The notes below the pieces were generated by a model. That model was given only the letters and a program-made list of their open reading frames with translations, had not been told where the DNA came from and did not search any database. DNA of 64,000 nucleotides from Tritrichomonas musculus (taxonomy: Eukaryota > Parabasalia > Tritrichomonadida > Tritrichomonadidae). The translations under genes and the position numbers were made by a program. The stretch is from contig JAPFFF010000014.1 in NCBI GenBank assembly GCA_039105265.1, positions 124,001 through 188,000 on the forward strand. Direction: 5' to 3'. Each line of letters opens with the position of its first letter. Position 1 is the first letter of the stretch. Below are positions 32,997-42,215 of the stretch, one piece after another.

Positions 32997-34280
32997 TTAA
33001 ATCATTATTACCAAAATTGTTTTTTGGTTAATATTGATATTTCCCTGCTTTAAGAAAGCATCTACAACTATAAAATAATCATATTTACAAAAGTCATAAA
33101 TTGAATTTTCATTTATAAACTTATCTTGAAAAAAATCAAAATTGTAATTTTTCAAGCCATTGATGAATGCAATTTTCAAAAGTCTATTATCATCACTTTG
33201 AAAACAATTTTTTAAAAAGTAATTTGCAATATCATTATGATGGCATTTAATTGATTCAATGAAGGCTTCTTTATATGAATAATCATCATCATCTTGTTGT
33301 TGTTCTTCTTCTTCTTGAATAGCATCTTCTTGATTTTCTTCTTCTTGATTAACATTATCTTCTTCTTCTTCTTTTAATTGATGAAAATAATAAGTATGAA
33401 TATTTCTATTTTTAATTTTAATGTTGAATTTAATATTTCTGAATTTTGGCTGTTCAACATTATTTTCTTCAAGAAAATTGATTATTTTTTCGCTGTTTGA
33501 ATGAACTCCATAAAGCCATAAAGAAGATGTTAATTCAATATTTTTATTTTGTAAATATTTGATGATTTTAATTGAACCAAAAAATGCTGCATATTCAATT
33601 AATGTCGTCGACTGTTGTTTGATTAAAAAATTGTTTGTTTCAAATATTGATGGCAATATTTTTACTTTTTCAATTTGAATATCTGATTGATTTGTATATC
33701 GAATAAATTCAGCAATTGAATCTTTTCGAATTAGTTCACAAAGAGTGCTATCGTTTTCGCCAATTTTTCTTTTTTCAAAGAAATCATCAGAAATTTCATT
33801 TACTTTTCTTACATCATACTTATCTTTGAAATGCTCAGTTAAAAATGGCTCCATTTCAGGCTCAAAATAATCAATGTATTTAAATAGATAATTATTTTTG
33901 GAAAAAATCGCAATTTGTTTGGCAATGTATCCATCCATTACTATTATTTGCTCTTCAATTAGAAATAAAAGAATTCGCTTGTTATTCTTGAAAATTTCAA
34001 ATATTTCCCAATTGGGGAACTTTTTTTTGATTTCTTCTTTGAAAAGTTGCAAAATTTGGATGATTTTATTAAAAAAGTTGGGACTTCGATGGTGATTGTT
34101 GGATATCTTTAAAAGTAAATGGAGAAATGACTTTAATTTGTGTTGGTCTTCATGAATTTTTTGATCATCAATTAATTTTTTAATATTCACAAAATTTTGG
34201 GAATCATCAAGATTGTCCAGATATTTCAGAAGGTTGTCTTGAGTTATTTTCATTTTTTCGAAAAAATCTTGAGCGATCAT
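32997..34280 (-). CDS. DUF3447-type ankyrin protein
   Basis: The 427-residue protein starts at the ATG complementary to 34278-34280; the frame extends seven codons upstream only from a TTG. Residues 1-190 form the helical N-terminal region typical of trichomonad DUF3447 proteins, ending in the family hallmark KRKIGENDSTLCELIRKDS. Ankyrin-like repeats follow (LIEYAAFFGSIKIIKYLQNK, then SSLWLYGVHSNSEKIINFL). An acidic low-complexity insert lies near 310-345, and a further repeat pair (FIESIKCHHNDIANYFLKN, DYFIVVDAFLKQGNININ) completes it. The ORF ends inside a repeat boundary, and nine more ankyrin cassettes continue on the same strand downstream, so the stop at 32997 may not be the true end. 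TCACTTTT at about 34287-34294 on the - strand is an initiator 12 bases upstream. Function is unknown beyond protein binding. Confidence 0.8.
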   Translation of the reverse strand: MIAQDFFEKMKITQDNLLKYLDNLDDSQNFVNIKKLIDDQKIHEDQHKLKSFLHLLLKISNNHHRSPNFFNKIIQILQLFKEEIKKKFPNWEIFEIFKNNKRILLFLIEEQIIVMDGYIAKQIAIFSKNNYLFKYIDYFEPEMEPFLTEHFKDKYDVRKVNEISDDFFEKRKIGENDSTLCELIRKDSIAEFIRYTNQSDIQIEKVKILPSIFETNNFLIKQQSTTLIEYAAFFGSIKIIKYLQNKNIELTSSLWLYGVHSNSEKIINFLEENNVEQPKFRNIKFNIKIKNRNIHTYYFHQLKEEEEDNVNQEEENQEDAIQEEEEQQQDDDDYSYKEAFIESIKCHHNDIANYFLKNCFQSDDNRLLKIAFINGLKNYNFDFFQDKFINENSIYDFCKYDYFIVVDAFLKQGNININQKTILVIMI

Positions 34281-34330
34281 GTGCAAAAAAGTGATATTCA
34301 AAATTTTGAATGGAAAAATAATTTTGACAA

Positions 34331-34475
34331 AAGAAAATACAGTCTTTACGGGATTATAACGGAAATATCCACTTTAATAACGGAAAAGTTCATTATGATA
34401 ACGGAAAAGTTCATTTTGATTACGGAAAAATTCGATTTCATAACGGAAAGTATAACCATTTTTTTGTGAAAAATT
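34331..34475. promoter_or_regulatory. TAACGG tandem array upstream of the ankyrin gene
   Basis: Five spaced copies of (T/A)ACGGAAA occur at about 20-22 base intervals on the + strand (around 34352, 34378, 34400, 34421 and 34442), in units like ATAACGGAAAAGTTCATT. YAACGG is the core known to be bound by Myb proteins, and trichomonads have many Myb regulators. The array begins about 50 bases upstream of the ankyrin gene's ATG. The same module, inverted and interrupted, lies upstream of the kinase-Sel1 gene (41362-42215). Confidence 0.5.
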
Positions 34476-34900
34476 TTTTAATAAAGCACTCACTTAAAAA
34501 ATCATGATTTATATATATTATTTTAATTAAATTTCCAATATATCACATATACGTTGCCTAATGAATATTTTCTATCAAAAAGTTTGACTTTTTCATAAAA
34601 TTTCATATTTTTTGATTTATCTTTTTTCCCCTACTATATTTTTCAACAAGTTTTATTTAACTTTTTCGTATTATATCATATTAAATCTATTTTGCCTATT
34701 TATAAATCATAATTCTTTGATCCCCTTTGTTTTTTTAATGAAAATGTATATTTGTTTTCGGACAATCGTTTTTTTTTTTTTCTACACTACTTTTTGAAAG
34801 GTTTTTCTATCCATGAGTAGCTACTATATTAAATAAAACATTAATGCAATTCTATTTAAATTTATTTGAAGAATCTTATTTAATACACCTGTTTCACTTT
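34476..34900. other. AT-rich intergenic stretch
   Basis: No gene, RNA or clear repeat is recognised between the two TAACGG arrays. Short open frames here have no family features. Confidence 0.5.
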
Positions 34901-34904
34901 TGTA

Positions 34905-34980
34905 ACGGAAAAATCCACTTTCGTAACGGAAGTTTTCATTTTTGAAACGGAAATTTTCACTTTTGTTACGGAAAATATGA
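34905..34980. promoter_or_regulatory. Second AACGG tandem array
   Basis: Four units with GTAACGGAA, GTAACGGAA, GAAACGGAA and GTTACGGAA follow each other at about 20-base steps, separated by TTTTCACTTTT-like sequence. It resembles the array at 34331-34475 and lies beyond the 3' end of the broken ankyrin gene, next to a MITE-like element. Confidence 0.5.
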
Positions 34981-35006
34981 AATTTTCATAATCTTATTTT
35001 TTAATA

Positions 35007-35317
35007 GACCTTTTTATAAAAAAAATTTTTTTTTGCGATAAAGTATACTTTTTAGCGATAATGTATACTTTTTCATAAAAAAAGAACTTCTTCACTTAAA
35101 CAAATGAATCTATATATCTTAAAAATAAACTGATAAAACATAATTTATAACAACTAAAATATATTATATGCTTGTCTAGAATCATATAACATTGGTTTTA
35201 AATAATAATTCTAATTGCTTTGCGTTTTTGTGAAAAAGTTCATTTTTATGAAAAAGTGATCATTATCGCTAAAAAGTATACTTTATCACAAAAAAAATTT
35301 CTTTTTATAAAAAGGTC
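35007..35317. mobile_element. MITE-like element with long terminal inverted repeats and TA flanks
   Basis: The 311-bp segment starts GACCTTTTTATAAAAA and ends with its reverse complement. The arms are about 85 bases (35007-35090 and 35232-35317) and nearly identical; they share GATAAAGTATACTTTTTAGC. Both ends are flanked by TA (35005-35006 and 35318-35319), as expected for Tc1/mariner-type insertion. It has no ORF. Outside the TA, CATAATCTTATTTT at 34987-35000 is also inverted at 35359-35372, so the element may be larger or nested in another inverted repeat. Confidence 0.65.
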
Positions 35318-35367
35318 TAATGAATATATGATCTTTGGTATAAAAATTTCATTAAAAAAAAATAAGA

Positions 35368-36566
35368 TTATGTTTTAATATTCGTAATATTTATGTCAAT
35401 ATTCTTTTCCTTTAAATAAAGACGGACAAAATATGGATAATGATGCTTGCATAAGTAGAGGAAAGCATAATTATCATTTAAACTTGTTGGATAAAAGAAA
35501 AAATTACTATAAAGAAAACAATATGAAGCAAATCCTTTTTCGAAAGCTATTTTTTTCTCCTTCTTTTTCTCTATTTCTAATAAATTATCAATTATGTAGT
35601 TTGCAATTTCATTGTGATGACATTTTATTGCCATTTTGAGGCAACTTTTATATGAAAATGAGCATTTATTTTCTTCAATACTTTCATTATTATCTTCATT
35701 ATCTTCATAATCACTTCCATCGCTTTCATTTTAAACTTCATTGTTTTCTTCATCTCTTTCATCTTCATTATATTCATAATCATCTTCATCATCAGTTTCT
35801 TCTATTGGTTTAACATGATTATCTTCAAGTATATGAATCAATTCTGCATTGTTTGATTGAATTGCATTAAACCATAATGATGAGACAAATTTGAATCGAT
35901 CAAAAGAATGCTGAATATTCAATTAAAGTTGATTTTTTTTCTTCGATTAAAAATGGATTGGTTTCAAATATTGAGAGAGTTATTTCCCTTTTGAGTCCTA
36001 TGATATCATAATAAAATCTTCAGCCGAATCCATTCGTATCTGTTCACAAAGTTTGCTTTCATTTTCACCAATTTTTCTTTTTTCATAAAAATTTGTAAAA
36101 ATTGATGGATCAATATTGTTGGCTTTTTCTTCAATCGATATTTTTGTTTCTTCGTCAATGAAATCTTTGAATCCTGGATAAAAAAAAATGTCATAATAAA
36201 AATTACTGTCACTTTTTGAATTTAAAATATAATCAAAAAGATTTTTATCTGGTTGTATTATTTGTGTTTCAAAAAGCAAAAGAGAAACTCGTTTATATGT
36301 CTTAAATATCTTAAAAATCTCCTGGTTTGTGAAATTTTGAAATAATTCTTTCAAGTTTGTCAAAAAAGAAAGGAAATTGACGATGAATCGAGGAAATATG
36401 TGATGTTAATTGTATTAATTCCTGAATTTCTTCACGTTCATTGATTTGATTAAATTGATTCATTAATGATTGAAGGGAATCATTTGCTGTCACTGGTTGT
36501 TCATCTTCAAAGTAATTTAAAAGGTTGGTATAGATTTCTTCAAAAAGTGGAATATCTAAATAAAAT
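35368..36566 (-). pseudogene. Broken DUF3447-type ankyrin gene, paralogue of 32997-34280
   Basis: Four - strand frames carry consecutive parts of one protein: 36311-36566 (IPLFEEIYTNLLNYF through FFFDKLERIISKF), 35998-36363 (LKELFQNFTNQEIFKIFKTY through KRKIGENESKLCEQIRMDS), 35731-35922 (SSLWFNAIQSNNAELIHILE and an acidic insert) and 35368-35634 (MAIKCHHNEIANYIIDN through YLKEKNIDINI). Their order matches the intact paralogue. At least three frameshifts or stops separate them, and no start codon is found: the frame is cut off near 36,566 just before a GC-rich patch. Expressed function as a whole protein is unlikely. It lies between the MITE-like element and a membrane-protein fragment. Confidence 0.8.
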
Positions 36567-36597
36567 TAAATCTTTTTATATTTTTACATAATTTTTA

Positions 36598-36656
36598 CCG
36601 AGACTACATACCGCCTAGCGGGCGTCGAGCGAGGCTGAGCGAAGCGAAGCCGAGTC
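36598..36656. other. Isolated GC-rich patch
   Basis: About 60 bases with CCGCCTAGCGGGC and GAGCGAAGCGAAGCCGAG stand in AT-rich surroundings. CCGCctaGCGG can form a short hairpin, and GGCT...AGCC flanks two GCGAA units. It lies exactly between the 5' break of the ankyrin relic and the + strand membrane-protein fragment. Confidence 0.6.
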
Positions 36657-36839
36657 AACAAATGAAATTTTGGGTGAATCAATTGGAAAAACTAATTTAA
36701 CTGCTGTAGAAGATTATTTAAATATTTCAAAAGGGATATGAGCTTCATCAACAGCATTTTACAAATTGGGATAAATATGTTCAGAATAGCTCATTATGCC
36801 CATGTGAATATGAATCCTTCTACAATGAATCCTTAATTG

Positions 36840-37076
36840 GATTTGATAAATCAAAATGGAGGAAAGCTTGCATTTCTAACATTGCATATCTATTCCGTTA
36901 TGAAGAGCTCCTCCTGTGGAAATTTTTATATTCCAACAACGTCATCAATTATCATAATTGTGTCTATTATTGTTGGAATTGACGTATTTATAGTATGCTT
37001 ATATTTTCTTTCGTTATGTCGCTGTAGAGAACGTTGTTCAGGTTTAAACTTTGAAGATTCTTCGAGTTCTTTTTAA
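36840..37076 (+). pseudogene. C-terminal fragment of a single-pass membrane protein
   Basis: A + strand frame without a usable early ATG encodes about 78 residues. It ends in a strong transmembrane helix (SIIIIVSIIVGIDVFIVCLY), then a Cys/Arg-rich stop-transfer segment and a short Ser-rich tail. This layout is common at the C-terminus of trichomonad surface proteins. No ectodomain is present. I cannot name the family. Confidence 0.35.
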
Positions 37077-37474
37077 TTATATAAAAAAATATATGTTTAT
37101 CTTCAATTGCTTACTTCTTTAAAAAAATTATTTATTTAAAATTGATTATTAGAATTCAACTATTTGATCTGTGCTCAAAAAAAAAGTCTTTAACCATAAT
37201 TATTAATATTACTTGTTATGATAAATTGGAGGAATAATTGGATTTGAATCAAGAAATTTCTTGATAAATTTGAGGAATTTTGAAATAAAAAAAAAAAAAA
37301 AAAAAGATATCGATATCACTGATCATTGAAAGATATTGATTTTTAAATGGTGTGAGTTCTCAGAAGTAGGTGTTTTGATATTTAGACAAAGTATTCAAAA
37401 TTGAATATAAACTTTTTGATAAGATTTTCATTCTTTAATAACAAAGCTTTCTATTAATCAAACTAATGATTTTC
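37077..37474. other. Intergenic with poly-A run
   Basis: AT-rich spacer with a run of A near 37287-37304. No gene is recognised. Confidence 0.5.
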
Positions 37475-40400
37475 TCAAAGTTGATCCAATAAATCACTTC
37501 CCAATCCATCATAAAAAATATCATTAATATTCGGAATTTTATTGTTCAAAGCTTCATACTTGTCTTCTGATATTTGTCTTGATGTAAAAATGCTTCCATT
37601 GATAAACAATAAATCAGATGATCTAAAAAAATCATAAAACGAACTCAAACTCATCAGATACAAATAAATTTTTATTTTTTCATACCATTTCATAATTTTT
37701 GCTGCTTCAATTTTCTCTTCACATTTGAATTTGCTAACTTCTTTTTGAATTGAATCTATATTAATTAACTTTCCAATTAATATGTAAATTAATAGCATTT
37801 GGGAAGGAAGAAAATCTTTCTCTGAAGATTTATAAAGCAAATCAATTGACTTATTAATTTCATTTTCATTTAATAAAATATTTGCCAAATTAAACATTGA
37901 CAAAACATCATTTTTTTGTTTGATAGCTTCATTAAAATATTCTTTTGCTAATGACAAATTGTTATTTTTATAAATAACACCGAGATTATTTTTAGCAAAT
38001 TGATTATTGAATGATGAAGCTTCTTTATAATAATGAATAGCTTTATCAATATCTTTTTCAATGTATTTCCCCTGATGATATAGACAGCCAAGATATAAAG
38101 CAGCGTTATTATTATAATTTTTTGCAGATAAAGACAAATATTCAATTGCTTTTTTCATATTTCGTTGAACATATTTTCCATCAGAAAAAATAACTCCCAG
38201 AAAATATTGTGCGTCTTTATTATTTTGAAAAGAAGCCAGAGAAAAATATGTTATTGCTTTATTAATATCTCGTTTGATATATTTATTATCATAATAAATT
38301 TGTCCAAGTAAACACTGTGCATTAGAATAACAACGTTCTGATGATAATGTTAAATAATGAATTGCTTTATTTATATCATGTTTTGAATATTTTGTTTCAT
38401 AATAAATAGCACCTAGATTATAAAAAGCAAGAGGATTATTTAAATCTGCTGCAAGATTAAAATAATAAATAGCTTTATTTATATCTTGTTGAATAAATTT
38501 TCCATTTAAATAAAGTGAACCTAAATTATTTTGTGCATCTGAATTATTTTGTTCGGCTGCTCTAGAAAAATAATAAATAGCTCTATTAATATCTCTAGTT
38601 ACAAATTCACCATTATGATAAATAATTCCAAGATTTAGTTGAGCATCATCATAATTCAGTTTGTCAGCTAATGAAAAATAATAAATACTTTTATTTATGT
38701 CTCTTGGAACATATTTATTATCATGATAAATAATACCAAGTAGATTTAATGCACTTGGATGATTTTGATTTGCTGCTAATGTCAAATAATGAATAGCTTT
38801 ATTGATATCTCGTTCAATATGATATCCAATATAATAAATATATCCCAATTTAAAAGTTGCTGTTAAATGATTTCCTTTTGCTGCTAATGCAAAAAAATGA
38901 ATTGCTTTATTTATATCTGCATTAACATATTTGCCATACAAATAAATAATTCCTAAATTGTATTGTGATATTGAATATCCAAGATCAGAAGCTTGTTGAA
39001 AATAAGTGATTGCTTTATTTATATCAACTTTAATAAATTTTCCTTCAGAATAAATCGCACCAAGTTCATTTATTGCATCTGGATTATTTTGTTTTGCTGC
39101 AAGTGAATAATATTTAATGGATTGATTTATATCACGTTTAACATATTCACCTTTATAATATATTGTACCAAGAATAAATTGTGATTGTAAAAAATTGAGT
39201 TCTGCAGCTTTTTTAAAAAATTCAATTGCATCTGTTACAAATTTTTCTTCATAAAAAATTAAGCCAATATAATGTATTGATAATGGATGATCTTGTTCAG
39301 CTGCCATTCTTAAAAAATTAATTGATGTATAAAAATCAGGCTTAACATTTATGCCTCTATGATATATTACACCTAAATTGTATTGTGCATTTACATTGTT
39401 ATTATATGCAGCAAGAGTTAAATATTTCAATGCTGCATGAATGTCTTGTGAAATATGTTTTCCTTCATAATAAATCATGCCAAGTTTAAATTGTGATTCT
39501 GAATGGCCATTTTGAGAACAATACTCATAATAATCAATTGCTCTTAATATGTCACATTCAATGTATTTTCCTTCGCTATAAATATTTCCAAGATAAAATT
39601 GCGCTTCTATATGATTTTTTCCTGATGCTTTACGAAAATATTTAATAGATTTTTCAATATCACATTCAACATATTTATTTTCATAATATATAACCCCAAG
39701 ATAAAAGTTGGATTCAGCATGATTTTGTTCTGATGCTAATAAAAAATAATGAATTGCTTTTTGAACATTTTTTTCAAAATACTGTCCTTTGTAATAAAAT
39801 AGACCAAGTTTAAATTGTGCTTTTACATAATTTTTATTTGCTGATAATTGATAATAATGGCATACTTTAGATGCATTATGAGGAAAAAGAATTCCTTTCT
39901 CATAGTATCTGCCAATTTTATATAATGAAAATGGATTTTCACATTCTGCGAGGAAAACTAAATATTGAAAATATTGAATGATATTTTTATCATCAATTGA
40001 TTGAATTTCATTAGTCTCAATTAATTCATCATGCATTTTTGAGAAACAATTCATATAGAAATCATAAATTAAATGCAAAATGTCAGGTCTTTTATCAGGA
40101 TTTTCATTGATACATTTTTCAAAAAGTTCTTTTAAATTATAGTTTTCATATGGAAAATTCGTTTGATTACAGTCTGGTGTTCTCTCAAAAATAATAAAAT
40201 AAATGATCATACCAATTGAATAGATATCAGATGAAAACGAATAATCGCCTTCATTAATTTCAGGTGCAATATAAACAGATGAAAAATCACGTGTTGATTG
40301 ATCGTCTTTATTTTCAGATATATTTTCAATCATTCGGTCAAGATCAATCAAAACTGCTGTTTTGTCTCTATTAATCATAACATTGTTAGGTTTTAAATCT

Positions 40401-41338
40401 CTGTAAATAAAATTAGTGAAATGAAGATATTGAATGACGATCATTATTTCAAAAATTATTTTCATTTTTTCTTTCAAATTTAAATTCATTTTTTGAATGT
40501 TATTTAATCCACTGCCTTCAATATACTCAAGAACTAAAGATGCCTGGGACTCAAAAGTTGCTATTCCATAATATTTTATCAAAAATGGATGTTGAACAGT
40601 TAAATAATTTTTTTGTTCTCTCTCAAATAATTTGTTTTCATCTTCTTGATTTATTTTTAATGCATAAACAATTGATTTTTCAATATGATAAATCATTTTA
40701 ACAAATGAAGAACTCCCAAAACCAATGTTTTCAAGTGCAATGTATTCACCTTTCTTTAAATAAACTTTTTCTGAATCGCTTTGAAAAAGTTCTTTGCTAT
40801 TTTTGATTCTGTCAATGTATGAATTAACATAACCTTGTTTAATCAAATAAACAGAAACGCATTTTTTAACTATATTAAAATATTGAATGTTTTTCTGTGT
40901 TTGTAATTCACATAAAAAGTCAGAAATTTCTGACTTAAGCTTTTGATTAATATAAGATATTTTGAAATCTTTTAAAATTAAGCCAATTTGTTCCATTTTG
41001 GTGGGAAATTTTGCTTTCATTTCTTTTTTTAAAATAAAAACATCGGAATCTGTGTTTTGATATAAATATTCTTTAATTAATCCAAGATCAGATTCATTAA
41101 TAGTGATAAGAAATTGTTCAAAGCAAATAATAAAATATTTCTTATTTAAAAACTCATATTCATCAATAATTATCAATTTTAAAACATTGACTATTTGATT
41201 AATTGCTTGGAATATTAAATTATCTTCTGTTATCATCAAAAAAGTGAAACGTTTAAATGCATCCTTGCAAAAATGGTTTCTAATTGGCATTTCATTGCTC
41301 GCTTGAAGACTAGTAAATTCTTCGTAAAGTTTTTGCAT
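37475..41338 (-). CDS. Protein kinase fused to about twenty Sel1 repeats
   Basis: The 1287-residue protein has three parts. Residues 1-195 are a helical N-terminal domain shared with the second kinase-Sel1 protein in this window (51293-54091). Residues about 200-430 are a kinase domain: GFGSSSFV at 206-213, ATP-binding Lys228 in YALK, catalytic loop YRDLKPNN at 312-319 (Tyr for His), DLD at 332-334 where DFG is expected, and APE at 358-360, with DIYSIG at 371-376. Residues about 460-1200 are roughly twenty 36-residue Sel1-like repeats (AQFxLGxIYYxGKYVxxDIxKAIxYF pattern), which form an alpha-solenoid for protein binding. The first ATG is used; no close initiator is seen. Catalytic Asp and Lys are kept, so activity is likely despite DLD. 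Substrate unknown. Confidence 0.88.
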   Translation of the reverse strand: MQKLYEEFTSLQASNEMPIRNHFCKDAFKRFTFLMITEDNLIFQAINQIVNVLKLIIIDEYEFLNKKYFIICFEQFLITINESDLGLIKEYLYQNTDSDVFILKKEMKAKFPTKMEQIGLILKDFKISYINQKLKSEISDFLCELQTQKNIQYFNIVKKCVSVYLIKQGYVNSYIDRIKNSKELFQSDSEKVYLKKGEYIALENIGFGSSSFVKMIYHIEKSIVYALKINQEDENKLFEREQKNYLTVQHPFLIKYYGIATFESQASLVLEYIEGSGLNNIQKMNLNLKEKMKIIFEIMIVIQYLHFTNFIYRDLKPNNVMINRDKTAVLIDLDRMIENISENKDDQSTRDFSSVYIAPEINEGDYSFSSDIYSIGMIIYFIIFERTPDCNQTNFPYENYNLKELFEKCINENPDKRPDILHLIYDFYMNCFSKMHDELIETNEIQSIDDKNIIQYFQYLVFLAECENPFSLYKIGRYYEKGILFPHNASKVCHYYQLSANKNYVKAQFKLGLFYYKGQYFEKNVQKAIHYFLLASEQNHAESNFYLGVIYYENKYVECDIEKSIKYFRKASGKNHIEAQFYLGNIYSEGKYIECDILRAIDYYEYCSQNGHSESQFKLGMIYYEGKHISQDIHAALKYLTLAAYNNNVNAQYNLGVIYHRGINVKPDFYTSINFLRMAAEQDHPLSIHYIGLIFYEEKFVTDAIEFFKKAAELNFLQSQFILGTIYYKGEYVKRDINQSIKYYSLAAKQNNPDAINELGAIYSEGKFIKVDINKAITYFQQASDLGYSISQYNLGIIYLYGKYVNADINKAIHFFALAAKGNHLTATFKLGYIYYIGYHIERDINKAIHYLTLAANQNHPSALNLLGIIYHDNKYVPRDINKSIYYFSLADKLNYDDAQLNLGIIYHNGEFVTRDINRAIYYFSRAAEQNNSDAQNNLGSLYLNGKFIQQDINKAIYYFNLAADLNNPLAFYNLGAIYYETKYSKHDINKAIHYLTLSSERCYSNAQCLLGQIYYDNKYIKRDINKAITYFSLASFQNNKDAQYFLGVIFSDGKYVQRNMKKAIEYLSLSAKNYNNNAALYLGCLYHQGKYIEKDIDKAIHYYKEASSFNNQFAKNNLGVIYKNNNLSLAKEYFNEAIKQKNDVLSMFNLANILLNENEINKSIDLLYKSSEKDFLPSQMLLIYILIGKLINIDSIQKEVSKFKCEEKIEAAKIMKWYEKIKIYLYLMSLSSFYDFFRSSDLLFINGSIFTSRQISEDKYEALNNKIPNINDIFYDGLGSDLLDQL

Positions 41339-41361
41339 GATTTTTTATTGAGGGTTTTATA

Positions 41362-42215
41362 AAAAAGATTTTCACAAAAAAATGGTTATACTTTCCGTTT
41401 TTTTTTAGAGGTGGGGGAGCAAAATTTTTTTTTAAATCAGTTCAAAATTATAATATAAATTCTTATATATATATGGTAAATTAAATCACAAAGTTTCAAG
41501 ATGATTGGACTGGCGCATTCCAAAATAAAAAAATAAAAAAAAATTCTGGTGCTATATGGTCAGAAAAACAATTATTATAGTTAATTTGTTCTTAGTTTGG
41601 AATTGGCCAGCGTTTTATTTGTTATATTTTAATATTATTTTATTTAAATATTACTATTTTTATTTGATTCGTCAAAACTAGATTTTCTTTTATCTTTGAG
41701 AAGAATTTCGTAAATCATTACACATTCAATATTTATCTATAATTTTTTTCATTTAAAAATTATTAATAATAGTATTTGAAGAAATAATATTTTTTAAAAT
41801 TGTTTTTATATAATAAATATATTATAATTTTTATTATAACTTATTTTTATATCGAGATAAATATATTTTAATGATAAATAAAAACATCATATTTAATCAA
41901 GTTAGGCATAAGATATACGGATTAAATAAAATAAAATAAGTTTTCATACTTATTCTTCCAATAACAAGAAATAAATCTTTTTTTATACTGTAAAAATTGG
42001 TATTTTTTTAAATAAAAAATACGTTATTTTTGGCTCCCCCACTTCTTTTTTTTTTTTTTTAAGTCAAAATTATTTAACTGTTCAATATGATTTCCGGAAA
42101 ACATATAGAATTTTTCCGTTATTAAAGTGGGTATTTCTGTAATAATCCCGAAAAGACCGTATCCGTTTTCGTTCTTAAAGATCGACTTCGGGACTGATAG
42201 TTCAATCTTCTTCAC
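41362..42215. promoter_or_regulatory. Inverted copy of the TAACGG module, split by an inserted element
   Basis: At 41362-41391 the sequence TTATACTTTCCG with flanks is the reverse complement of 34443-34472. At about 42105-42168 TTTTTCCGTTATTAAAGTGG and its flanks are the reverse complement of 34336-34390. The two halves are contiguous in the 34-kb copy but separated here by the 41409-42046 element and about 50 diverged bases. The module starts 24 bases upstream of the kinase-Sel1 ATG. Confidence 0.6.
41409..42046. mobile_element. Non-coding element with GTGGGGGAGC terminal inverted repeats
   Basis: The left end reads GAGGTGGGGGAGCAAAAT and the right end, reversed, GAAGTGGGGGAGCCAAAAAT. The ends lie in T-runs, so a target duplication cannot be read. 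The 638-bp interior is AT-rich and has no gene. It contains an inner inverted repeat (CTGGCGCATTCCAAA at about 41511, TTTGGAATTGGCCAG at about 41597). It interrupts a module that is whole elsewhere in the window, which supports insertion. Family unknown. Confidence 0.5.

Noticed and set aside
29208-34280. Canonical trichomonad introns with GTATGT and ACTAACACACAG
   Set aside because: I looked for these signals at cassette borders and elsewhere and found none. One GTATTT after the cassette at 30,096 is isolated.
34197-34469. Open frame with LITEKF repeats
   Set aside because: It is the TAACGG array read in one frame, and lies antisense to the ankyrin gene start.
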